DNA of 36,727 nt from Bacteroidaceae bacterium (GTDB lineage: Bacteria > Bacteroidota > Bacteroidia > Bacteroidales > Bacteroidaceae): NCBI GenBank assembly GCA_017429945.1, contig JAFRNY010000006.1:1-36727 (forward strand). The letters run 5' to 3'. The notes under the pieces were generated by a model, which saw only the letters and a program-made list of their open reading frames with translations, had not been told where the DNA came from and searched no databases. Of the stretch, positions 31,496 to 36,727 are shown piece by piece (position 1 is the stretch's first letter; every line of letters starts with the position of its first letter). A program made the translations under genes and the position numbers.

Positions 31496-32800
31496 ATGAA
31501 ACGCATTCTTCTTACCTCTTTCGTGTGCCTTGCCGCTCTGGTTTCGGCTATGGCACAGACCTACACCCCCACTGAGAGCAACCTCGAAGCACGTCGCCAG
31601 TTCGAGGATTTCCGCTTCGGCATATTCATACACTGGGGCATCTATAGTGAATTTGCACAGGGCGAATGGTACCTCAACAGCGGCAACCTCACCCATGAGG
31701 AGTACTCCAAGGCTGCCTCATGCTTCTATCCCATACGCTTCGACGCCCAGGCGTGGGTGCGCGCCATCAAGGATTCCGGCGCACGCTACATCACCTTCAC
31801 CAGCCGTCATCACGACGGCTTCTCGATGTTCCACACGCGGCAGAGCTCCTACAACATCGTCGATGCCACTCCCTTCCGTCGCGATGTCCTGCGCGAGCTC
31901 TCAGATGCCTGTGCCGAACAGGGCGTGAAGCTACACCTCTACTATTCGATCCTCGACTGGATGCGCCCCGACTACCCCCTCGGACGCACAGGGCACAACA
32001 CAGGTCGCACGCTCACACCCAGCTACGACTCCTACTTCCGCTTCATGCAGGCCCAGGTGCACGAGCTGCTCACGCGTTACGGCGATATCGGAGCACTCTG
32101 GTTCGACGGCTATTGGGACCACGATTCAGACTCCACCGCCTTCGATTGGCGCATGCCTGAGTTTTACAGCTACATCCACAGCCTCAAGCCTAACTGCCTC
32201 ATTGGCAACAACCACCACATCACGCCCATCACAGGCGAGGACTTCCAGATGTTCGAGCGCGATCTCCCAGGCGAGAACTCTGCCGGCCTCTCGGGACAGG
32301 AAATCAGTCATCTGCCCCTCGAGATGTGCCAGACCATGAACGGCATGTGGGGTTACAAAGTGGCCGATCAGAACTACAAGTCGACAGCTGAACTCATTCG
32401 GCTTATAGCCCGTGCAGCCGCCAAGAGCAGCAACCTCTTGCTCAACATCGGTCCGCAACCCAACGGCGAACTGCCCGCCACGGCTCTTGATCGCCTGCAG
32501 GGCATAGGGCGCTGGATGCGCGCCAATGGCAAGAGTATCTACGGAACCCGAGCAGCCGACATTCCCGAGGCTGCATGGGGCGTAGCTACGCAACGCGACC
32601 GTAGCCTTTTCCTTCACGTGTTTGATGCCGCTGTCTCCACAATAGAGATTCCCTGGACAACCGCCAAACCGCGCTCTGTAAAGGCCCTTGCCACGGGTGC
32701 TCCCATCACCTTCGAGCACAATCGTCGCGCCAAGAGCCTGCGTTTGCAGCTGCCTGCCGACCGCGATGAGGCTGACTTCGTAATAGAGATAGTCCGCTAA
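31496..32800 (+). CDS. Alpha-L-fucosidase (GH29), secreted
   Basis: Glycoside hydrolase family 29 enzyme, 434 aa, with a signal peptide (about 1-20). It removes alpha-linked L-fucose from glycans, as expected for a gut or oral commensal. Features are FGIFIHWGIYSEFAQGEWY (42-60), the HHDGF motif (105-109) and the nucleophile region GALWFDGYW with D204. The acid/base residue is less conserved in this family and I do not assign it. A C-terminal beta-sandwich is short. The start at 31496 is fixed by the signal peptide and the adjacent promoter; an ATG at 31391 would give a leader crossing that promoter. No SusC/SusD pair is nearby. Confidence 0.92.
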   Translation: MKRILLTSFVCLAALVSAMAQTYTPTESNLEARRQFEDFRFGIFIHWGIYSEFAQGEWYLNSGNLTHEEYSKAASCFYPIRFDAQAWVRAIKDSGARYITFTSRHHDGFSMFHTRQSSYNIVDATPFRRDVLRELSDACAEQGVKLHLYYSILDWMRPDYPLGRTGHNTGRTLTPSYDSYFRFMQAQVHELLTRYGDIGALWFDGYWDHDSDSTAFDWRMPEFYSYIHSLKPNCLIGNNHHITPITGEDFQMFERDLPGENSAGLSGQEISHLPLEMCQTMNGMWGYKVADQNYKSTAELIRLIARAAAKSSNLLLNIGPQPNGELPATALDRLQGIGRWMRANGKSIYGTRAADIPEAAWGVATQRDRSLFLHVFDAAVSTIEIPWTTAKPRSVKALATGAPITFEHNRRAKSLRLQLPADRDEADFVIEIVR

Positions 32801-32877
32801 AACTCCTTTAACTCCTTCGCTCGAGCTTGCTCGCTCCACACTTTGAGAATTATCTTATCCCCTTATCCCTTATTCCC

Positions 32878-32925
32878 TAATTTTTTAATTCCCTAATTTT
32901 CTAATTTCCTAATTTTCTAATTCCC
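32878..32925 (+). repeat. Octamer array TAATTYYC upstream of cutC
   Basis: Six 8-bp units (TAATTTTT, TAATTCCC, TAATTTTC, TAATTTCC, TAATTTTC, TAATTCCC) end 5 bp before the cutC ATG. Confidence 0.85.
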
Positions 32926-32930
32926 CATTA

Positions 32931-33617
32931 ATGTCTCCAATACTTGAAGTCTGCTGCGGCAGTCTGGCCAGCGCCCTGCGCGCCGTAGAGGGTGGGGCAG
33001 AGCGTATAGAGTTGTGCTCAGCTCTCTCGCTCGACGGTCTTACACCTTCCACAGGCACTTTATGTCTACTGCGTGCTCGCTACCCCGAGCTGCGCATTCA
33101 TGTTCTCATACGTCCGCGCGAGGGCGATTTCGTATATACCGAGGACGAGCTTCAGCTTATGGAGGCCGACATACGCGCCGCCGCAGCTTTCGGCGCTACA
33201 GCCATCGTAGCCGGAGCACTTACGCCTGATGCTACCATCGACATCGAAGCCACACGCCGTCTGCGCCAGGCAGCACCTCAGCTGCCATTCACCTTCCACC
33301 GTGCGTTCGACCGTATAACCGACCAGACCGAAGCCCTCGAGCAGCTAATAAGTCTCGGCTGCGACCGCGTGCTCACCTCTGGCGGAGCCGCAACAGCCGA
33401 AGCTGGCATACCCCAGATCTCACGCCTCGTAAGTCAAGCAGCAGGACGCATCACCATACTTCCCGGTGGTGGCGTCAACAGCACCAACGCACGCCGCATA
33501 CTTGACCTCACCGGAGCCACTGAGATCCACGGCTCTTGCTCCTGCCGCCTCCCCGACGGCAGCGCCCTCACCAGTCCCGAAGAGGTGGCAGCAGTGCTCC
33601 GTTCAATAAATCATTGA
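32931..33617 (+). CDS. cutC: CutC-family protein
   Basis: A 228-aa TIM-barrel protein of the CutC family. Features are LEVCCGSLASALRAVEGGAERIELCSALSLDGLTPS (split here: LEVCCGSLASALRA, GGAERIELCSAL, GLTPSTGT), HVLIRPREGDF (about 56-66), FHRAFDRI and RVLTSGGAAT. CutC was described as a copper-homeostasis protein, but its biochemical activity remains uncertain; copper binding is family inference. It is 37 bp upstream of the flavoprotein gene, and the gap holds no clear terminator. Confidence 0.93.
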   Translation: MSPILEVCCGSLASALRAVEGGAERIELCSALSLDGLTPSTGTLCLLRARYPELRIHVLIRPREGDFVYTEDELQLMEADIRAAAAFGATAIVAGALTPDATIDIEATRRLRQAAPQLPFTFHRAFDRITDQTEALEQLISLGCDRVLTSGGAATAEAGIPQISRLVSQAAGRITILPGGGVNSTNARRILDLTGATEIHGSCSCRLPDGSALTSPEEVAAVLRSINH

Positions 33618-33653
33618 TAATAAAACTTTTAATTAACTAAACTTTAAGCTATT

Positions 33654-34175
33654 ATGAAACACAACATTCTGATTCTGCAGGCCTCACCGAGGGCTAAAGG
33701 CAACACCGTCTGGATGGCGGAAGAGTACAAAAAAGCAGCCGAGGCTGCTGGTCACGACGTAACGCTCGTTAACGTCTCGCACAAGAAGATTGCCGGATGC
33801 CTCGCCTGCGAATATTGCCATGGCAAGGGCAACGGCGCCTGCATCCAGAAGGACGATATGCAAGAGCTCTATCCCCTCATGGCAGAGGCCGATGTGCTGG
33901 TGCTGGCCGCGCCTATCTATTATTTCACCCTTTGCGCTCAGATCCAGGCTCCAATCCAGCGTATGTACTGTGTGAATGCGCCTGCCAAGGTCAAGAAAAT
34001 GGCGCTGCTCGTGTCGTCCTACTCGCCCGGTGTGTATGACGGCGCTTCGGCTGAGTTCCGCGATATCTGCAACTATTGGAAGGCAGAAAATATGGGCGTC
34101 GTGACAGCTAAGATCGACGAGCAGAAGACCGATGAGACCAAGGCCCGCATCGAGGCTCTCGTAGCCAAGCTGTAG
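33654..34175 (+). CDS. Flavodoxin-like NAD(P)H oxidoreductase with iron-sulfur cysteine motif
   Basis: FMN-dependent reductase-like protein, 173 aa, with a flavodoxin fold: the FMN phosphate loop QASPRAKGNTVW (9-20) and APIYYFTLCAQIQAP. Four cysteines, C49, C52, C55 and C63, form CX2CX2CX7C, like the compact motif that binds a 4Fe-4S cluster in archaeal iron-sulfur flavoproteins. A cluster is therefore plausible but unproven. It is followed by a Nim-like FMN protein after 36 bp, perhaps a redox pair, which is inference. Confidence 0.88.
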   Translation: MKHNILILQASPRAKGNTVWMAEEYKKAAEAAGHDVTLVNVSHKKIAGCLACEYCHGKGNGACIQKDDMQELYPLMAEADVLVLAAPIYYFTLCAQIQAPIQRMYCVNAPAKVKKMALLVSSYSPGVYDGASAEFRDICNYWKAENMGVVTAKIDEQKTDETKARIEALVAKL

Positions 34176-34211
34176 TAGTTATTTAGGTCCCACAAACTGA
34201 AACCCTCATCT

Positions 34212-34712
34212 ATGAGTGAGTTCCGCGAAATGAGGCGTAAGCGTCAGCAACTGAGCGATGCAGAGAGCCTCGACATCCTCAAAAAAGCTACCGCAGGCAC
34301 CTTGGCTCTATTGGGCGATGGTGGCTACCCCTATGCTGTTCCCATCAGCTACGTCTATGCCGACGGTGCGTTATTTTTCCACAGCGCTCTGAGCGGTCAT
34401 AAGGTGGATGCCATCAGGTCGTGCGACAAAGCATCGTTCTGCGTCATCGAGCAGGACAGCGTTCAGCCTGAGCTATATACCACCTTCTATCGCAGCGTGA
34501 TAGCCTTCGGCCGAATCCACATCATTGAAGACGAGGCCGATAGGCTTGCTGCAGCCCGACTGCTCGGCAACAAATACAACCCCAATCATGACGAGGCACT
34601 GCAGAAAGAACTTGAGAGTGGGTTCGCACGAATGCTGGTCATTCGCTTCGACATCGAGCACCTCACGGGCAAGGAAGCCATTGAGCTGGTGAGGCAGCGC
34701 CCACGTCAATAA
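34212..34712 (+). CDS. Pyridoxamine 5'-phosphate oxidase-like flavoprotein (Nim-like)
   Basis: A 166-aa split-barrel FMN-binding protein. LGDGGYPYAVPISYVY (34-49) and FFHSALSGHKVDAI (about 55-68) are typical of the group that contains Nim nitroimidazole-resistance proteins. True Nim function needs experiment; most relatives are of unknown role. It follows the iron-sulfur flavoprotein-like gene on the same strand and probably shares its transcript. Confidence 0.88.
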   Translation: MSEFREMRRKRQQLSDAESLDILKKATAGTLALLGDGGYPYAVPISYVYADGALFFHSALSGHKVDAIRSCDKASFCVIEQDSVQPELYTTFYRSVIAFGRIHIIEDEADRLAAARLLGNKYNPNHDEALQKELESGFARMLVIRFDIEHLTGKEAIELVRQRPRQ

Positions 34713-34733
34713 TCGTTAACAGTCAATTCAAAA

Positions 34734-35657
34734 ATGAAAAACGTAGTAATGATATTCGCCATGCTGGCCCTGACCGCATGCACAGGCCGGCAGGCAGCTA
34801 CCGTCGACAGCTCGGCGTCCGACGCAGAGATCCCTTTCGAGGTAGCCAAAAACTATTTCTTCAAGAATGATCAGGCCATACCTGAGAATCCGAAAATCAC
34901 ATCACGCGAAGAGTTCGACAGCCTCTTCGGTATGGCTACGCTTATGGGTGCCGACGGCCAACCTACTGCTATAGATTTCGACCATCAGTTCGTGATTGCC
35001 ATCGTGCAGCCCGAGACAGATATCGAGACCGAGATCCGCCCCTTGAAGGTAGAGGCACGCGGCGATTCGCTGCTCTACAGCTATGACGTTTCAACCGGCG
35101 AGAAGCAGTCGTTCACCACCCGCCCCTTATCCATTATCGTGCTCGACAAGCAGTATGTCAACAGCCAGGTGGTGCTCGCAGGCAATCGTGAGACGAATTA
35201 TTTCCCAGCCATAGATCGCTATCTCGTCGACTCTATCGGAAGTAATTATTCTCCGGGCGACCATTGTGTACCTCTGCATAGCATAGTTGGCGTGGATGAG
35301 CGTCAGGGCGACGACATCTTGGTTTGGGGCGACTTCTGGGTGTTCAACTACAACCTTGTGGGCGACACGCTGAAGTGCGTCTCTGGAGGCAGCCACCCAG
35401 GCTTGATGCACATACGTCAGACCGACACCGGCTACGAGGTCACGGCCTTTGACCGTGTGACCGACGGAGCGTCCTACCTCCCTTCGGCCAAGAAAATCTT
35501 CGGCGACAGGTTCGATGCATTCCAAGCCATCAATAGCGATGCAGAGCGTCGCGAGCAGTTGAGAGCCGACGTCCTCTCTGAATATGTCCGTCGCCACAGC
35601 ATCGCAGCGTCGATGTATCAGGACTACGGCTGGCCTGCAAAGCGCTTAGGAAAATAG
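34734..35657 (+). CDS. Hypothetical lipoprotein, 307 aa
   Basis: A 307-aa lipoprotein with signal segment 1-15 and lipobox LTAC (C16). No acidic export-like residues follow, so it probably stays in the periplasm-facing leaflet. The rest is globular, acidic, without family I recognise; IVGVDERQGDDILVWGDFWVFNY and GGSHPGLMHIRQTDTGYEVTAFD (the second about residues 221-243) are the most distinctive segments. It starts 21 bp after the Nim-like gene and likely ends the operon; there is no strong terminator, though the tRNA terminator hairpin at 35750-35774 lies 92 bp further on. Confidence 0.8.
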   Translation: MKNVVMIFAMLALTACTGRQAATVDSSASDAEIPFEVAKNYFFKNDQAIPENPKITSREEFDSLFGMATLMGADGQPTAIDFDHQFVIAIVQPETDIETEIRPLKVEARGDSLLYSYDVSTGEKQSFTTRPLSIIVLDKQYVNSQVVLAGNRETNYFPAIDRYLVDSIGSNYSPGDHCVPLHSIVGVDERQGDDILVWGDFWVFNYNLVGDTLKCVSGGSHPGLMHIRQTDTGYEVTAFDRVTDGASYLPSAKKIFGDRFDAFQAINSDAERREQLRADVLSEYVRRHSIAASMYQDYGWPAKRLGK

Positions 35658-35749
35658 TCTAGCGTTCTCCCCGCGAAAATATAATATCACAAATAAATGT
35701 TTTCGCATCTTTTCGCATTTCATACGTTTTCGCAATCCAAGAAACTAAA

Positions 35750-35774
35750 AAGCCTCCCCGAATAAGGGAGGCTT
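35750..35774 (-). terminator. Terminator of tRNA-Asp
   Basis: AAGCCTCCC (35750-35758) pairs with GGGAGGCTT (35766-35774), 9 bp with a 7-nt loop. On the minus strand T-rich sequence follows the stem, immediately downstream of the tRNA end at 35777. Confidence 0.85.
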
Positions 35775-35776
35775 TG

Positions 35777-35851
35777 CGGTGCGTACGAGGCTCGAACTCG
35801 TGACCCCATGCGTGACAGGCATGTATTCTAACCAGACTGAACTAACGCACC
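35777..35851 (-). tRNA. tRNA-Asp (anticodon GTC)
   Basis: Minus-strand gene of 75 nt: acceptor GGTGCGT/ACGCACC, D arm with AGTCTGGTTA loop, anticodon stem CATGC/GCATG with loop CTGTCAC (anticodon GTC), variable loop GGGTC, T arm ACGAG/CTCGT with TTCGAGC loop, discriminator G. All four stems close. CCA is not encoded. Confidence 0.97.
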
Positions 35852-35882
35852 GTTTTTGCTCAACGTTTCCGTTTTGCGGTTG

Positions 35883-35890
35883 CAAAGGTA
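35883..35890 (-). promoter_or_regulatory. Promoter -7 box of tRNA-Asp
   Basis: TACCTTTG on the minus strand, 31 bp before the mature tRNA 5' end, implying a short precursor leader. No -33 match is clear. Confidence 0.55.
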
Positions 35891-36084
35891 AGCATAATGT
35901 ACGAGATAAAAAAGAATATCAGGAAAAAATACACTACAGAGGCTGTTTTTAATGCTATTTTAGCTGTTTCGGCCTATTTTATAGGGCTTTTATAAGATAA
36001 AGCATGCGCAAATGTCCTCATCACGCTGCTGTGCCAACAATAATATAGGAATGGTGTAGATATTTTTTCAAAAGAAAAGTTGAA

Positions 36085-36106
36085 TTTCACTGTCACCGTC
36101 ACTTTT
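36085..36106. repeat. Left outer arm of nested palindromic element
   Basis: A 22-bp arm, complementary in inverted orientation to 36345-36366 at 21 of 22 positions. The one exception (T36091 with G36360) can pair as a G-U wobble in RNA. Confidence 0.85.
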
Positions 36107-36141
36107 TCTTGCAATGAACTGAGCTATAACGTCTTATGTGC

Positions 36142-36167
36142 AGTGAAGGTGAATATTCACCTTCACT
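36142..36167. repeat. Perfect 26-bp palindrome P1
   Basis: Half-site AGTGAAGGTGAAT followed by its exact reverse complement, with no spacer. It shares 22 of 26 positions with P3 (36284-36309). Confidence 0.97.
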
Positions 36168-36180
36168 CGCATTTTGACCA

Positions 36181-36221
36181 GTTGAATTGAAGTAAAACAA
36201 CTTGTTTTACTTCAATTCAAC
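36181..36221. repeat. Perfect 41-bp palindrome P2
   Basis: Twenty-base arms (36181-36200 and 36202-36221) around a single C. The arms are AT-rich (half GTTGAATTGAAG...) and unrelated to P1 and P3. Confidence 0.97.
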
Positions 36222-36282
36222 CGAGGGTATAGCTTAACATTCCTGGGTGTTTAGGCCGATATGCCCGTTTAAGTATGAAAAA

Positions 36283-36310
36283 CAGTGTAGGTGAAATTTC
36301 ACCTACACTG
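36283..36310. repeat. Perfect 28-bp palindrome P3
   Basis: Half-site CAGTGTAGGTGAAA followed by its exact reverse complement. It is related to P1 through the core AGTGNAGGTGAA. Confidence 0.97.
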
Positions 36311-36344
36311 CCCTTAACGTGTTTATCTTTCGGGAGTTACAAGC

Positions 36345-36366
36345 AAAAGTGACGGTGACGGTGAAA
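36345..36366. repeat. Right outer arm of nested palindromic element
   Basis: Partner of 36085-36106. It contains AGTGACGGTGACGGTGAAA, which again carries the GGTGAA core of P1 and P3. Confidence 0.85.
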
Positions 36367-36615
36367 AATAAAAAATGTTTTCTTGAAAAAATAATCGTTC
36401 GCTTTCTCATAAACGTATAGAGAAGCTGACACAAATGTATTTAGAGGCTGTTATTATCTATCAGAGATACAAATCTATGGTCCGCATACAGAATTTGGTC
36501 GGTATTGTTTTGCAGAATGTGTTAGTCTGAATGAAATATTATTCACCTATGAGGATGTGTGCATTTATGAGAATTGTGTTTACGGGTCACTAGTGTCCAC
36601 TAAAAATGTACGAGT

Positions 36616-36727
36616 TTAAAAATTAAATAAATTAGGTTCACTTGAACCGCTTCGGTCTTTGTCATTTTTGAATATAGTTTTGTCGAAGAGATCTCTGAGA
36701 TGCGTTGTGTCAGTGAGTGACATGCTG
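36616..36727 (-). CDS. C-terminal fragment of a gene running off the right edge (possible transposase)
   Basis: On the minus strand an open frame enters from the window edge and ends at TAA 36616-36618. Its last 35 residues start MSLTDTTHLRDLFDKTIF and end SEPNLFNF. Just beyond the stop, at 36584-36604, the sequence GGTCACTAGTGTCCACTAAA looks like an insertion-sequence terminus. The style and position suggest the end of an IS transposase, but I cannot name the family and a host gene is possible. Confidence 0.4.
   Translation of the reverse strand, partial: SMSLTDTTHLRDLFDKTIFKNDKDRSGSSEPNLFNF

Larger units (their letters stand above)
35852..36615. other. Long AT-rich noncoding stretch with palindromic element
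   Basis: About 760 bp without a credible gene. It contains the tRNA promoter box (35883-35890), the nested palindromic element (36085-36366) and, near 36584-36615, a sequence that could be an insertion-sequence end (GGTCACTAGTGTCCACTAAA). Between 36367 and 36583 I see nothing. Confidence 0.7.

Overview
The window looks like a chromosomal segment of a Bacteroidota bacterium, order Bacteroidales and probably Prevotellaceae-like (the family is inference). The reasons are: promoters of the Bacteroides type (TAnnTTTG at -7, sometimes with TTG/TTTG near -33), almost no Shine-Dalgarno sequences, Bacteroidota families such as DUF5687 and a TonB receptor, acidic residues right after the lipobox cysteine in lipoproteins, and fairly GC-rich genes separated by AT-rich gaps. 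I read 33 complete protein genes, one tRNA-Asp (GTC) and one gene fragment at the right edge.

Layout. 101-3771 (+): two MacB/FtsX-type permeases and a MacA/HlyD-type adaptor, an efflux operon entered from the left. 4134-5452 (-): two paralogous deoxynucleoside kinases. 5702-8445 (-): a small Cys/His membrane protein and a TonB receptor with a His-rich loop, probably zinc uptake. 8543-12440 (+): riboflavin synthase, glutaminyl-tRNA synthetase and a TPR protein. 12705-17141 (-): RpiB, a four-helix-bundle (S23-type) protein, transketolase and seryl-tRNA synthetase; RpiB and transketolase share the non-oxidative pentose phosphate pathway. 17556-19733 (-): PIF1-like helicase with a C-terminal HRDC-like domain. 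19889-25179 (+): nitroreductase, DUF2520 protein, KdsC-like phosphatase, Maf, lipoprotein, M64 peptidase and GH43-type enzyme, tightly packed with several start/stop overlaps. 25243-28896 (+): His-rich CobW/COG0523 GTPase, DUF5687 permease and its ABC ATPase. 28936-31319 (-): B3/B4 protein, lipoprotein and TerB-J-domain protein. 31496-35657 (+): alpha-L-fucosidase, CutC, iron-sulfur flavoprotein-like reductase, Nim-like flavoprotein and a lipoprotein. 35777-35851 (-): tRNA-Asp, followed by about 760 bp of AT-rich noncoding DNA with striking palindromes, then a probable IS fragment.

The genes are mostly ordinary housekeeping and surface functions. The unusual content is between them. First, at 36085-36366 lies a nested palindromic element: 22-bp inverted arms bracket three perfect palindromes, and the two related palindromes differ only by paired, compensating changes. 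Second, most gaps between co-directional genes hold short tandem arrays of period 7, 8 or 9 (one has period 22), whose units often supply the stop or start codon of the flanking gene. Third, a small four-helix-bundle gene is framed by a perfect 20-bp inverted repeat, recalling intervening-sequence elements. All calls come from reading the sequence by eye; no database search or folding was run.
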